64,000 bases of DNA from Rhea pennata (Eukaryota > Chordata > Aves > Rheiformes > Rheidae), in NCBI RefSeq assembly GCF_028389875.1, contig NC_084663.1:208165876-208229875 (forward strand), given 5' to 3'. The position numbers were made by a program, and so were the translations under genes. A model generated the notes under the pieces. That model searched no databases and was not told where the DNA came from. It saw only the letters and a program-made list of their open reading frames with translations. Of the stretch, positions 12,101-26,298 are shown piece after piece. Each line of letters begins with the position of its first letter. Position 1 is the stretch's first letter.

Positions 12101-15100
12101 AAGAGCTAGCGGCAATAAAAAATAGGTGAGAAACTCCTAGTAGCTGTTCTTCATAACTGAAAGATTTATAACCCTTCATAGAAAATGGAGAGGAGTTTCC
12201 TAGCTCTTACCTTCAGGCAATGAAATATATTGCACTGAAAAGTGATACTTGCTGAGAACTTCATCACTGGGGATAACTGCTGATATTTTGTTCCAACAAC
12301 TTCTTAAGTATTATTTTTAACAGTAATTTAATTTTGTGTTTTAATAAAAAAGGTAGATGTAGGCTGCTGTGGAACAATTCCCTGCATGAAATGCACTCTG
12401 AACTCCAGACAAACATGTTTTAATAGACTTCTCTCACTTATTTAAGAAGAAGATTTTCAGATGCACAGATGCTATCCAGCTACCACCACTCTGGCAGCTG
12501 TTTCACAGACCCTTTCTGCACTGAAAATAACCTATAAAAAATGACAGCACAAGAAAAATATGGCCACAGTGATAGCATTTGGTAAAAGTACCATCTGCTT
12601 ATTTAAAAGCCACGACCCGTTAATAACCTGTAGTAACTCGTTTTTCAAGCTTTTTACTATTCTGAAAAGTTTACAGGACAAAGGTCCCAGAAGTCCCAGG
12701 CAAGATAAGCAAGCCAGTGCTGCCAAGGAGACCAAGAACTAAACGATGGACATGATCAGCAAAGAAACGCCCCTCAGTCCATCATGTCACCTCATTCGGA
12801 GCTGCCCTCTTGCTCAGGACAGCCTTCCTACCACCCTCCATGGAGAGAAGAAGGGGAAGTAGCTTTAGTCATAGACTTTAGTCCATGCAAAGAATTTGGA
12901 AAATACTAACTTGCCTCACTCCACGCTATGCGAAGGCTTCAACATAAAGACAGTGTAGGGACCCAACAGATCTGAACATGTGGAAGTGCTTCTTTGTACA
13001 TGTGAAGGTTTTATGGAAGCTAAACCAAGCTTATTATTGAATTTCTTTTTCTATGCTGTAAATTACTAAAGAGAGGTCCCAGATTTCAAATTCTGGCCCG
13101 GATTTCAGCCTCCCAGAGTGCTAGGCTGATTGATTTCATGGTTACAGTTCAACTGCTGTCAAGGAGCCAGTTGCAAAACTGGCATGTGGTTCCAGCTTCA
13201 GATTTTGATTATTTTTGGACCAAGATCTGGGTGTGCCTGGAGCTGGGATTTTACATTATGTCTCTGTTTAAGTAACAGTTTGCAAAAACTCAGCCCAGAA
13301 GGAGTGAGCACATTCCAAGGGACACAGACTATTTTCAAATAAAATTGTTTTTTTACATCTCAGGTTCCCATCTCCTGCATTGCCAGGTCCTGTGCAATGC
13401 CGAGAGCTGCTTGCAGCAGGGCAGGAGGTGATGTTGCACACAGCAGTGTGTTTACAGGCCTGTTTACAACCTGAAAACCAAACCCAACTCTTGCACGGGC
13501 AGTACAGCAAAGGATAGTACCGTCTGGATCCAGTACGAGAGCCCTGGAGCCTGGGTATGGATGCTTGAGTCTGACTTGTAGCGGAGCAGTCACTGTGTTT
13601 GTAAGGAGGTGATGGTTCCTGTTCCCATCTTTCCCAGTCTCCCTCCTGCCAGCAGCAAACCCAAACTGCATCCTATTCCCAATCCTTTCCTTACACACCC
13701 CAAATGGAAAGAAACATCCGCAGCGTGGAGGAGAATTACCGTGTGCTGGGTGACAGGAGCAGGGTGAGCAGGGATGTGCAGTGTCTGCAGAGAAACTAGA
13801 GGACAGGAGACAGCCAATGAACACAGATCCCCCCACAAGCTTTCCCAGCCCCTTAAAGCCCCATTGGTTTTTCCCAGTCCCTTGAGACTCTCTGAGCTCT
13901 CTTCTTCCCTGGCTATCTGCAAAACCTGAGCCATCACCAGCAGTTTCACCCTGGGCACCCCATGAATGGGCTTCCCATCTGGCCACTTCACACATCTCTA
14001 TTGGCAAAAGGGACTGTGGGATCATGACCCTCTCCATATCATTCTGCATAGCCTGGCAGGGGATGCGAAAGAAGACTCATTACCTAATTATTCCTGTCTT
14101 GGTACGAATGTCCAAACACTAAAGTGCAAATGCTATCCCAGAGCCGGTAGGGATATCTGCCCAGATGCCCCAAGATGGCAGCGATGCTCAGAGATCCACA
14201 GCAGCACCAGAGTAGCAGCTCAAACAGAGAGGGAGAATTCAGAAAGGAAAGCAAAGCCCCCTTTCCACTGTGTTGGAGAAGTCACCCTCCAACCTGCCTC
14301 TGAAAGCCGCTGCCCCTTGCCTGAGCACAGGACTTCCCACCTTAACACCTTCTCAGCCAAACAGATCCCATAGCTACAAGCTCTGAGTGTAAGTGATGGA
14401 AATTGGAACAGGGGACGTGGGAAAACTGGTGGCCTTCCAGACTCGGTGCCTCTTCAGCTGAGTGGCAGGCGGATGAGGGGAATAACAGACCCATGGGCCT
14501 CAGCTGAGCAAGAAAGCTGTTCTGTGATCAAAGCGATGAGAAATCGCTTGATGCCTCCACATGGCATTTATTTATCTCTAGGTTTATCTGTCTTAAGGTT
14601 CTGCTAAAAGTGTTGTGTCTGTGACCATTCTTCTTGACTGGCCATGTGAGTCTCTGCCACTTCACATGTCCAGAGTTCTTGAAACTACATTCGCTAAATG
14701 TGGACTAAACCTCACGCTAGCCCAGTGAGTGAGTGTGGATGAGTATACCATAAAATGGCTCATGATCATTTTGAGGGTAACTGATAGACACTACTCCAAG
14801 CACAGCACAAGTGGCTGTTTTGTGCGTTCCCTAAAAATTTGATAAAATGAATATTTGGTGTTTGTCTATGTCCCTGCGGCTTCTTCATATCATATGTGCC
14901 ATTTAAAGAGAAAAGACACCAATCAGTACATGGAGTTCCCCAGAGAAGGATCACAGAGGCACAGACTAGACAGCAACTTCTCCCATCTTAACTGAAGAGA
15001 AGAAATCTGAAACTCCTGGCTTACAAATCTCTGTGTTAATCACCTGTCCCTGCACCCTCTTAGCATTAATGCAGTCAGTGTGTCTACTCAAGCTCGATTT

Positions 15101-15619
15101 GAAAGAATCATGATGCATTTCTTTCCCCAAGTGACTGTCAGAACTAAGTAGCCTTTTAAAAATGGAGTTCCGTGAAATACTAATATCAAATTTTACTCAA
15201 TAAAGAGCACTCTTTTAAAATCATTAACTCTACTAATTACAATATGATTTTCTTATCTTCTCCTCCTGGGTCCCAACAGAACTATAGGAAAATGAATTGC
15301 TTTTTAAGTCTGGATTGCAAACCATCAACACAGCTGCAAATTCATTTCCAGTTGCAGATTCTTTCTGGTTAATGAAGTTAGAGCCAGGAGAAATCTAGTT
15401 TGGCTTTAATGTTTTAAACAGTTTACACGCTTCACTGTTGGAAGGGGAAAAAATGATCTTTTATTTGTACTTTGGGCAAATTAATTTTTGAAATGGCTGA
15501 AAGGCAAACAATGAGCCTTGCACTATCATGCTTGCAGAGCTGCTTTTGAGATTGAAGCTAAACATAAAAACTTCTTGGATGGAAGCCTGAAGTGCTCCCC
15601 AGGGAATAATTGTGCAACA

Positions 15620-15682
15620 GCAGAGGGATGAACTAGATGATGAAATAAATCTTTTTCGCCAGTACTATCTGTGATTCTAAAG
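15620..15682 (+). mobile_element. CR1-like LINE 3' tail fragment
   Basis: GAGGGATGAACTAGATGATGAAATAAATC...CTGTGATTCT corresponds to the CR1 3' end phrase GGACTAGATGA...CTATGATTCT. It is short and diverged. Confidence 0.5.
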
Positions 15683-18600
15683 TTATTAGAGTGCTACTAA
15701 GGGCATGATAGCAGAAGAGACTCATAAGAAAAGAAAAGCAAAAAGCAGCCTAAATACCCAAATGAACTTCCAGGCCTGCTGATAAACTGTGCAATTCAAG
15801 CAATATAATAATTCTATGAATTTTTAGAATTCCCCCAAACCACAGGAAAAAGGATAGAACAGCCAAAGGACAGACCACAAAGAGAGAAAGGCCTTATGCA
15901 CTGCCAAGTGAATGTCAAGGTAGGAGCAACAGTGATGATGGAAACCAAATCTTCTGCCTAGAGGACAAAATCACGTTTGTGAAGGACAGGACGTGTCTAG
16001 TTTGCTTGTTCCAGTTCATGTGGTATTTCAGTGACTACACCAGATGGACCCCTGCTCCAAGGGATGGAAGTTACCCAGTCCCAGGAAGGAACTGAGTATT
16101 TCCAAATAGCAAGAGAGAGTGTCACAACTTAGCGCTGGAGTCCTGCAGCTCCCACTGAGAAAGTTGAGATAACTGAGAGGAGCAGGAGTAAAGTGCCAGG
16201 CCTCAGAAAGGAGGAAAGGAAAACACCGACCACAGGAGTCTGTGAAGTTTCTGACAGCTCAGAAAGTCCTTGGGTTAGTCAAAACCTTTCTTCCAGACCT
16301 GCCATTGGGACTCAGCGGAGATGAAATGGCTTTTTTTAACTGATGTTCATGCTCTAATAAAACTTGTATTCAAAGGACCTTTTGGCCCTTTTGGTGAACT
16401 TATTATAGGGAAACTGTTTTGGCTGACTCTGAAGCCCAACACACTGGCTCTGGCTGCTTCAAGATCTGCCCTTGCCTCAGCATTCTACAGTTGCTGGTGA
16501 TCATCTTCCTTCTTTATAATAGGCAAGGTAATCAGCAAGACTGGTGATGTCTCAGGGGTTCAGAGGTAAGAAGAGGTGAATTCCAGGCGATAGTGGAGAA
16601 TGAATGAGAAGGAAATTCTCAGGGATGAAAGTTGTGGCAAAGGCAGATGTGGAGACTAGTGGAGAAAACTGGTGCAAGAGAGGGAGTGACCAAGAGAACA
16701 TGTGGAAGCTGTGCTCAGAACTCAAGAGGAGAAAACCCATAGAAAGTAATGAAAAATAGGTAAGTGACCTTTGAGGGTCTTGAATGGGGAGGTGGCAACT
16801 GTGGAATTGAGTAGTCATACTGCACCAGTTCCTGGAAGAAGAGTTATCCAGATCTTGTAGGCTTTCTCATGCTGAGAGCTGAAAAAAATTTGTTCCGTAT
16901 TTTCCCCAACCCTATGGAGAACAACCATGAGCAACCTTGCACATGATTTGGACTTTTTTGAAGCTGTGTGGGGAAATTCTCCACTCACAATGCCGTATCA
17001 AATCTTGCTTAGCTGCTGTTCTACCCTGCAACACGTCCTCAATGTGGGATCTTCAGAGTATTTTAAAACAGTATAGTTAGCATAGTTTCAGGTCTGGAGG
17101 ATCTGTATGGCAGTCTGACTTACGCACAAACTTTGTAAGGAGGAGAAAATGAGACAAAACAGAGGGAAAATAGATGCTATGAGGTCCCCAGTCAAAGCAG
17201 AATACACTATAGCTTTGAGATTTGTGTTATGATGTTTTACATGGGTTTGGAAAGATCACATATAAAGGAAGAAAATAGTTAGCAGCTAAACGCTGAAAAA
17301 TGCAGCTGAGAGGAAGCAATCAGACAGAGTGACGGAGGTCTTTACTGCAAAGTTCCTGGGTATCTGGGATAGAGGCACGCACCTAAAAATCACGTCAGAA
17401 AAACAGGAAATCCTCTTTAAAGGTCATAGCCGTTTTCCTGTTCCTGAACCAATATAAAGAGATTTGCTGGAAGTAGGCATGACTTCTGGTGAATATGGAC
17501 ATTTCTGTTTGATGTGGTCGGAACATCAGAGCAACACAAAATATGGAATTAGATATGAAACAGTTTTCTTAACTCCAACGTGTTTTTCAGAGAGGAGGCA
17601 GAGGCACATGCCCTAGCACAAAGCAAACAGTCCTTGCACAGAGAAGAAGGGAAGGTTTTGAAAGGGAATGAAAAGTGAACTTATAAAATATAATGGAAAG
17701 ACACAAAGCCCTGTAGATATCAGTTAGGGACAATTTCAATTTCAATTTTTTTTCAATGCTGCATTTAGCTATAGCTTTCTTAATATATTGTGCCTGTGGC
17801 ACATAAGTGGGATAAGAAAGAGGAGTGACTATCCTAGGGCCCATCCAAGGGCTGGCTGGTGATTAGAGGAGTGCCATGAGGGAAAGACTGGTTTGCATTT
17901 TCCTTTGAGGACTTCCCAATCAAATGTCAATGGCTTTCATTGGATCTCAGGAACTAAGAATTCACCAAGATGGACAGAATCACTCAAGATGTGCTACAGA
18001 GCACATATCTGGCTCAAATCCCTTTGAATTTTGAAAGGAAAGGACGTACATTTCAGGCTGACCTTGTTAATCTTGCTATAGTACTTTGACGTCACTGTAA
18101 CAATGTCTGAGTATTTTCCAGATTTAACAGTTTTAGCTGTTGGCTACATTTTCAAAACAGGAAAGTTCTGTTCTCCTTTATTTCCACAGTGTGACTGGGC
18201 TCAGCTCCTTTTAGATGCAGTAGAGAGAAACAAATATTATTGAGTGATTCATCTGACCTGTTTTAAACATCAGCTAGCTTGAATCATGACCTACAACATG
18301 GCTTCTTCTCTCCCTTGACTGTAAAGAAGTGTTTATCACATCCTAGACATCTGCATTTACTCACTCAGAGAAACTAAAGCCCAGAGTCAAAAGGCCTTCA
18401 TTTTGTTAGGGTCTGACATTTAAACATCTTTGAAATCTGTGCATGGTTACATGGACTGGGGAAGTAAACCCAGGCATGGCTTCCAGGCTAACCTCTGGCT
18501 GCTAGATAACTCTTCCTTATGGATCTAGTACAAAATCAGTAATGGTTTATTTTCAGCTTCTCCTTCAGTTACAACAAAATTCTTGGAAGAAGCTGATATT

Positions 18601-19146
18601 GTTTGAGTTCTCCTATTCAGTAGAGCATAAATATCACCAGAAATTCAAATCTCAGTATTTTTTCCATGTTAAAATTCTTGCTCAGCATCAAATTGCTTCT
18701 TTCATCTTTCGTAACTTAACCCTAACTCTAATTTGTCTCCAATTTACACACCACACCAAGTTTATCTAAACTGACGTCTTCCTGGATAAATTTTCTTCAT
18801 AGTATTTACATCTGAATTGTGGCAGCTCTTCTCATCATTGCTTTCACTTTGAGCTGTTCTAGGGCTGTTGCTCTCTTCTGTTTGAGGTCCTCTGTTCCCT
18901 AATTCCCATCAGCCCTCAACTACTAGTCTTATAACTCACTGATTTTTCCAATTATTGAGTTTACTTGAGACTTTGTTTTATTAAATTCTGCCTGAAGGTC
19001 CTGAGCCTTTGCAAATTCAAGTTGCACAGCCTGACATTCAGATGTCAGCTGATTTGCTAGGAGAAACTTCACTCACAATTGCCTAACTGCAATGAACCAA
19101 GGAGAGGAAAGAAATTATTTCTCTCCCTCTCGCTCTTCTTCTTTTT

Positions 19147-19176
19147 CTTCTTTTTCTTTTTTTAAAGAAAAAGAAG
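19147..19176. repeat. Perfect 13-base inverted repeat, 4-base loop
   Basis: CTTCTTTTTCTTT (19147-19159) pairs with AAAGAAAAAGAAG (19164-19176) across TTTT. It sits in a longer pyrimidine-rich run, which makes the symmetry easier to reach by chance. Confidence 0.75.
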
Positions 19177-22100
19177 GGGTGAAAAGTTGCTGCTCTAGTC
19201 CTGTCATATTTGGAAGAGAAGCTTATCTTTTATCTTTTATCAGGACAGGTGTTTTTTCAGCAGCTGTATTTCTGTTCTTGTTTTCTGCCCATATTTGACC
19301 AATCTCTAAGATCTCCAAAAAATGCACAAATACTCTACAGAGACTTCTTCAGTGCAAACAGCTGCAGTCTTTGAAGAGTCCATCCTTACTGCACATGCTC
19401 AAATCTTTCACTTTTTTCTTATCTGTGCTCAAACCATTCACACTCACGAGAGTGTGGCACTAACTAGGGCCTGGTGTTAACCAGACTGCAAAGACATTGA
19501 ACCCACCAGACAGCTACAGCTGCTCCAGTTGAAGATAACAGGACAAACATGAACTTTCCCATGAGGAGTTGTGGCTAGTGCTGGGACCAAGGGTTGATAC
19601 TCTGTATCTTCTCTGCTCTGGGTGACTGCTTCTTGCAGGTGCTCCCAGGAGCACCAAGAAAGAAGAATTTTGATTTCAACATGGAAATGATTAAATAGGA
19701 GTAGGCAGAGAGGAAAGGTTAGGGGGCAACTAGAAATCTGGAATTAGGAAAGAGTAGAAGAAAAGACAGGGAAGTTGAGGAAGATGTAAAATTTTCTGTG
19801 ACTTTGTAACTCGTGGGGTTTGGTTTGGGACAGGTAGTCAAAAATATTGACCTCGAATCAGTGTGGTGGTGGCATAGGCTGAAGACAGGAATCCATAGCT
19901 AGAATAAAGCCTCTTCTCCTCTTCTTCCAACTTTGTGAGATGAGAAGCTAGCTCAGACTCTTGGTGATAGGAACCAGCCAGGGGTGGTGGGGTGAGGTTG
20001 AAAGGTGAGGAGAAAGCCAGAAAGAGATGATTAGCTGTAGAAGGAGTTGGGGACTGGTTCGAGAAGCCTGGTGGCTGAAACTGTGAGCAAAAAGGTTTTG
20101 TATTCATTGTGCTTTCAAAGGAACTTGGAGCTTGAATTAATTGCTTCACAATGGCAGGGGAGGAATATCTACCACTGAAATAGAGCAGGCGTAGAAAAGG
20201 GTTCCAGGGTAGCTTGGCTCATTCACAGAAACTCTGTGTACCGTGACCTCATGATTTGCAGCTTTAATGCTGTCTTTTTCTCTCTGAATAGGCTTTTCAC
20301 TAACTTACAGGTCAGCCACCACTATGGAAGCCAAGTTGTATCCAGACAGAGGTCCACTCTTCCCAGTCTCCTGGTCCAGGACTTTTATAGACACCTCTCG
20401 ATTTTGACCTTCCTGGAAAAAACTCTTGACAGTTGGGCAGTCATCAGTCAAGGGAAAGGGCTGAATCTCACACATCACTCTGCGGGTAGACATGGTCTTG
20501 CAGCTGGACCTCACAAGACATAAATCCCATACAGTTTAAGACATGATTCGTGTTTTCAGCCTTCTGGTACCCAGTAATATCACAGCAGCTGATGGATATT
20601 GCCATTTTTGGTATAAAAGACAGTCATTGGGCTTGACACTGTGTTTGACACAAAATTATGATTTTGTTTATGAAAAGATGGCTTCCTCATCATTTCCTTC
20701 TTCATGAGAATGGATTGAATCCAAACATATTTTTATCTTCTTTCCCTTCTTAGGCTGGGCTGGCTCACGCCCATCAGTATTTGAAGAGTTGTTCAACACT
20801 CCAAAAGAAGTGGAGTCAGCCTTGTTTCCAAGCTCCCATTACTTATCTTCTTTATCGCTTAGCTAAAAGCTTTAACAAATCTGTTTTGTTAGACCGGTTG
20901 AGGTTGGAGGCTATGAAGAACTTCAAAGGTTTTTAATAGCAGCTTTGTCACTGATCTTTTAAAGGACCATCTAGTTTGATTGAAAGTAAACCTCACTCAC
21001 AACACTTCATGAAACTTTACTGATCTATTTTTACTGCATTGTAATTAGACCTGTGGAGAGGGGGGAAATTCCGCTGACTAAACAGGACATGAAGGAAGGA
21101 TGGAGCATGTCTCTATCCCATATTACCTAGGTACTCATTAACTCTCTGATAGCTGGTTTAGACAACACAAGGTGAAATGTCTCCAGCACCAGGTGGTACT
21201 GATGAGGAAGAAAGAGGAGTGGAGCAGACAAAAAACTTGGCAGGAAAATATACAGAGGAATTTCTGCTTACTAGGGCAGAGATCGGAATCTGAGAGCCCT
21301 AAGTTTAACCACTCCTTCGTTGTCAGAAATGTCTGAGAAACATAAGGACAAAGATAACTTATCCCTGGTTAGAGTGCTGGCCTGCCCTAAAAAACCCAGC
21401 TAACTATTGATAACAATTGCTGATGTAGCTTAAATGATGGAGTATGTTGTGTAAAGCCATAATCCAGCGTGCCGCTGACTTACGCGGGTACCAGCTGGAT
21501 CACTGTAGAAGAATTTAGAGTTGCAAAATCTCAACCATTCTGAAGTTCAGAAATGTAGGTATTCTCTTTGCTCATACAGTTTTGTTTCAAGATTGACGTA
21601 TGGAGTATAAAACTTCTTAATCACACAGTTACATATGTTTTCTTGAATGTGTCCCAGAGCATTACAATATGGTCTCATCCTTTGGCAAAATGAATATTCT
21701 TCTTACAATATTTCTAACAAAGAAGAGGCAAAATAAGGCAGTGGTAGTGTGAAAGGTTTTCTTTAGAAATATTCAGTTATCTTCAGTGATATCTTTCCAA
21801 CTGCATAAAAGGTGCCATCATAATGAAGACAGTATTTTTGCAAACTTAATGAAAAGTCTCTCTACGAATAATAGGGAAGAATTTAATTGATGAAGATCCT
21901 ATATAGACTTTCATATACTCATTGTGTAGACAGATAGATTATGTATCTGATAGACAGATATTTTTGGAATGTATCTTTGATGAGATATGAAGGCTTTTAT
22001 TAATCCTATCTGTCATTTTTATTGAAAGCCAAAGAAATTGCATATAGTATAAAAACATCTCCAGTGACAAGTAGCACAAGAATCCCAAAGATCAAAGCAA

Positions 22101-22528
22101 GTCATACTTTCCCTTTAAAATGCACTTTAATTTAATGTGTTCTGCCTTGGTAGGAACACTTAGCAGACACATATGCAGTATCCAGACTGGCATCAAAAAT
22201 ACTTGTGGTGCCTGGGTTTGGTAGCCCTTCTCAGTGGCAGTTTGCCATTGCATTGCATAGGGATTGTTAATTATGCATGTGCAGGGGACATGCTCGACCC
22301 TGCATGGGACACAGAACTTGCAGTCAGAGAAGGAAAGTGTATGGACTGCAGTATGGGGAACTTGCTGAACCCCTTGAGGGCACAACAGGATGAGCTGTGA
22401 AGGGGACGTTTCCTATCTGATCACTGGCAACAGAGAGATGTTGCTCTCTCTACTACCAAGCAGCTTAGCTAGAATTTTGTACTGCTAAAATGTTGCTCAT
22501 CTCTAGGGAACCTGCTTATAACCACTCC

Positions 22529-22549
22529 AAAAAAAAAAAAAAAAAAAAA
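22529..22549. repeat. Poly(A) run, 21 bases
   Basis: Uninterrupted A run. No AATAAA signal or transposon body precedes it, so a processed pseudogene is not indicated. Confidence 0.95.
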
Positions 22550-23093
22550 TATTGTTATGTCAACCACATTTGGTTGGCACCAGGCAGTGCCACAGCGTCT
22601 CCCCTTCTCTCTGCAGACAATGTCAGTCTGTCTGTCCCATGCCCACCACATCATCCTCTCAGAGTACTTCTGGATCTTCATCTTCACTGCAGCTACAGCA
22701 AGGTAATGTTAATGGTATATTTTCCTTAGGATAGCATTAATAGGACGTGATAGCTTAAAAATGCCCAGACAGCACAAGCACACATAAATTAAATGAACAG
22801 CACTAGGTTGAAGAAATACAGAAGTTTCAGGCTTTAATTTAAAGGATAGAGTGGCAGTGGTACTTGTCTCCTGTGAAGTGCTGAGAGACCTGCAGCCCTC
22901 ACATGTATTAAATTCAGAGAGATGGTAAGAGCTTTTTATAAGAGTTCATTAATTTTGCAGCCTGTTCCCATTGCACCATCAGCCTACAGATCTGTCACAA
23001 AAACAAGTCCACATTGCTGGGCATGCAGGTCCCTGTGGCTGCTTCCTTCAGAGCCAGCATCAGCCTTTTGGGGAAAACAACACAGCAGCAAAT

Positions 23094-23160
23094 CACTACA
23101 GTGGTTTAGTGGCAGCAAACCACTACAGTGGTGCTGTAGTGGCAGCAAACCACTACAGTG
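23094..23160. repeat. 27-30-base minisatellite with internal palindrome
   Basis: Two full units beginning CACTACAGTGGT and ending AGTGGCAGCAAAC (23094-23120 and 23121-23150), plus a partial third (23151-23160). Unit 2 contains CCACTACAG-TGGTG-CTGTAGTGG, which can fold into a 9-base hairpin. Units 1 and 2 differ mainly by a 3-base insertion. Confidence 0.85.
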
Positions 23161-24167
23161 ACAGGACCAGTGTTTGGTACAAAGATGAAGTCTCGCTGTG
23201 CCTTGCTGTGTGCATTTGCAGCAGCCAAACAGGTCCCAGGCGCTAAGGTGGTTGTGCCGTGGCCCCAGCAACACCAAGGCCACAGCAGAGAAAGCAATTT
23301 GGAGAGCGGCACAGGTCACATCAGTGGCACATCAGAAAAATCTGGGGAAGTGGGATGGTGTGACTCAGTGCTGGCATTTGCCACTTTGATGAGTGATTTC
23401 ATTCTTGCGTTCAAATATGTGAAATATTTCATATCCCAAACAGAGGATTTCTACTAAAGCCCTCCATAAACTGACTTCATGAACTGTTACTGTAATCTTT
23501 CTAGACTGCAAGAGACAAAGCTGGGAGGAAAGAGAGGGCAACACTACTTTATATGGGGAAAAAGAAGAGATTCTTATATTCCCAGATGTCTCACAGCCCT
23601 TTTCAGTGTAGGGGAAGATGCTGTGACAGCAGATTTTATAACCCTTAGCTTCAGAATCACATCAAAATTGTGTTTTATCTGAGATCAAAAGAATAAGCTA
23701 TTTTATCATCATGATGATGCCAATCTTTTATCTGCTCAGATTAATAACAATGCAAATCAGAGAGTTACAGAGCACAAAAAAATCACTGTTCTGTCTTTAG
23801 GTTTTATCTGTGGTTTATCAGTTTCTAAACTATCAACCATATGAAGGAAGAGAACCTATACTGTGTTTATGTTCTGGATTACAGCTTAATAAAAATGAAT
23901 GTATATAACTTTTTGTTAAATTTGAACTCAAGATTATTTTGAGGTTTTGTCTCATACGACTCAAAATTATGTTGGTAATATTACTCTAAAAACTCTGCTG
24001 AGAAACTGAAATCTTAATTGATGTATTTATTTCTCATGAATGTTAAAATGAAGAAGGAAGTGAGAGTGAAAAAAAATCCATTTTGCACATAATTGCAAGC
24101 TGCAGATTCTTAGCATTGCTGAAGCAATGATTTCACTATTAATTGTTTTTGGTGAACCTCAACTAAC

Positions 24168-24510
24168 TGGATTTCAGCAAAGCAATTGAGATGGTGTCAT
24201 ATAGGGAATTACGAGTAAAAGGGTCTGCTGAAGCAGAGACAAAAGATGCTAAAAGAGGAAGCATCAGGGTAGAAGGAATTTGTAACTACAGTCCCTCAAG
24301 CATCATTCTTAGTCTTAACCAAACACATTTACCAGTAACATTTGCACAAGAAGGAGGAGCACATTAATAAAATTTGCTGATGACACAAAGCTAGGAGGCA
24401 TCTTGGCTATGAAGAGGGAACAGGAAGAATAAAGGGAGTCAACTACTGAAGAAAAACCCTAAAGACATTTCATTATACAAACCATAAGATTATGCACTTA
24501 AAAGGGGAGT
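24168..24510 (+). mobile_element. CR1 LINE internal fragment (ORF2 3' half)
   Basis: GGATTTCAGCAAAGCAATTGAGATGGTGTCATATAG matches the CR1 ORF2 DFSKAFD(T)VSH region. About 190 bases on, AAATTTGCTGATGACACAAAGCTAGGAGGC matches the catalytic-site segment (KFADDTKLGG). The part between is internally deleted compared with a full element, and stops are present. A dead, 5'- and 3'-truncated copy. Confidence 0.8.
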
Positions 24511-26252
24511 GTGTTTCCTAAATGGGCTCTAGTGCAAAGGAGAGCCAGGAGATCTGTTGTTACGATGAGGATCAGTAAGAGTGAATTCCTTATGTGGGTG
24601 TCTACCCAGGCCCTCCACTGTCTCCGCAATACCTGCAAAGCTGGGTCCAACAAAGGCATTTAAGCTCATTTGGCACAACTTTTATTTCAGGTGAAAGATG
24701 TTTCAAAGCTATCCTCATATCCAACATGTTCCTGCTGGCACAAACCTTTTTTTCCCCCCCACCCACATGTTCTGGGAAAGTCTTCTCTGCCCTTTCACTG
24801 CCCACAGCGCTCCCTCCGAAGGGCTGGCTGCAGAAGTGCTCCCACGCGGCTGGTGACATTTCAGCTGCGCAGCAGAGCCCTTTGCACACCCCAAAAACAA
24901 TAGTGGACTTGGTTGGGTTTAGGATTATGCCCAGCATGACATTTTCTTCCACCCCACGCCTTCTTTGCTGACTGAAGGTTTTATAACACCATTCAAGGCA
25001 GAAAGCCCCATCATTCCACCTTTCCCAAGGAGGCATGACTCTGCTGGATTTTGGTAACAGCTTTTAACAGAGAAGTCAGTATCCAGCATTTACAGAAAAA
25101 CTGCAGCTAAACTTGTAAAGCCATCCTCAGGACATAAACCTCATGCCCGTGTGCCTCTCTGGAACACATGAAAAATAAAAGCATGTTGCTCACTTGCAGG
25201 AGCCATTGCAAAGGCAACCTGCACGCTCCGCTCAGAAAGAGTAAGGTCACAGTAAAGTCATTTTCCCAGCAGGTCTCTGTAACTCAGGTAAAATATGAGT
25301 TTACAAGCAAGAGAATTCTGTTCAACAGCATTCATGAGGCATGCTATCGACTTCCAGGCAGGACAAACATCGTGCTTACTATGGAGACCAGAGCAACAGT
25401 GCAATCAGTGCCACAGGAAAGTTAACTGAAGCAGGGGCTGATCACTAAGGAACAGCCTTTTATAGCAATTCCTAGAAACTGAAACATTGTCGAAACAGCC
25501 TGATTTCAAACAAGTTTTTTCAGAAAAGTTTCTTTCACCCGGGAGGAAATTTTTAGTCAAAACCAGAGCAAGTGCCACTTGCCTGCCCCAGAGGGATCAG
25601 AAGAGCCGGTCACTATTTCATGAACACACTCCTTGTATCGGAGTTGGCCAGACTTGTCAGAAGAATATTGCCTTCCCATCAAATCAGCATGAACAATGAT
25701 TCCCAAAACTAAAATGAGGGAAAATAAGCGAAAATGAGCAAATGTCAGTTATCATGTATCAGATATTTTCATTGTAGGGGCTATTTAAATGGAATACCTT
25801 ATATCATGGTCGTTTCCTTGGTAAAGCAATAAAAGCATCTAATTTCTTGTATATCTCTACTGATCTATATTCATCTTTTAAATAGAATTTATTGTCAAAA
25901 AACCCACTGTCCATAAAATGTTTATATTGATTGTCTCCCTTTGAGCCACAATCACTCGATTACTGTTAGAGACCAAGGTAAAGAACATTAAGACCCTGCT
26001 TCATGTCTCAGCCAGTTCCCACTTAGTTCAACAGCAAGCTACGTGGATACACAAAGCATCACCGACGATTTTATCCTGGGAATAATCAGTGTAAATAACG
26101 TTGGGGTAGGCTGTTTCTATTCTAATTCAATCATTTACCTAAACGAGCCCACACTACCTTTAAGAGCAAACTCAGAACACATGCAACCTAATAGTCACAG
26201 TGTGAGACAGCAAAAGATCATCTTCTGGATAAAACAAGCAATTCAGATGGAG

Positions 26253-26298
26253 TCACAGAATCAGTAAGGTTGGAGAGAAGATCAGGTCCCTAATTCTC
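26253..26298 (-). mobile_element. CR1-like LINE 3' tail fragment
   Basis: CACAGAATCAGTAAGGTTGGAGAGAAGATCAGGTCC resembles the reverse of the CR1 3' end (CACAGAATCAnnAAGGTTGGAAnAGACCT...). It is short and diverged. Confidence 0.5.

Larger units (their letters stand above)
6061..15615. other. Gene-free stretch with amniote repeat remnants
   Basis: No coding exon recognised. It holds three MIR-like or other amniote SINE remnants, a repeat with the GTGCCTA motif and a T run. Open frames here (up to 229 codons at 13360-14049, minus, and 164 codons at 11090-11584, plus) show no recognisable domain, signal peptide or splice context. Confidence 0.6.
15683..24160. other. Gene-free stretch
   Basis: No exon or named repeat recognised apart from the small inverted repeat near 19.15 kb, the A run near 22.54 kb and the minisatellite near 23.1 kb. 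The sequence is AT-rich, with only short, chance-like open frames on both strands. Confidence 0.55.

Noticed and set aside
13360..14049. 229-codon minus-strand open frame, the longest outside PRSS23 and its vicinity
   Set aside because: No recognisable domain, signal peptide or membrane segment, and no clear promoter. A second overlapping frame (13590-13991) is also open, which points to low stop density by chance.
23094..23160. Possible CRISPR-like array
   Set aside because: Only two and a half directly abutting units with no spacers, in a vertebrate genome. It is a minisatellite.
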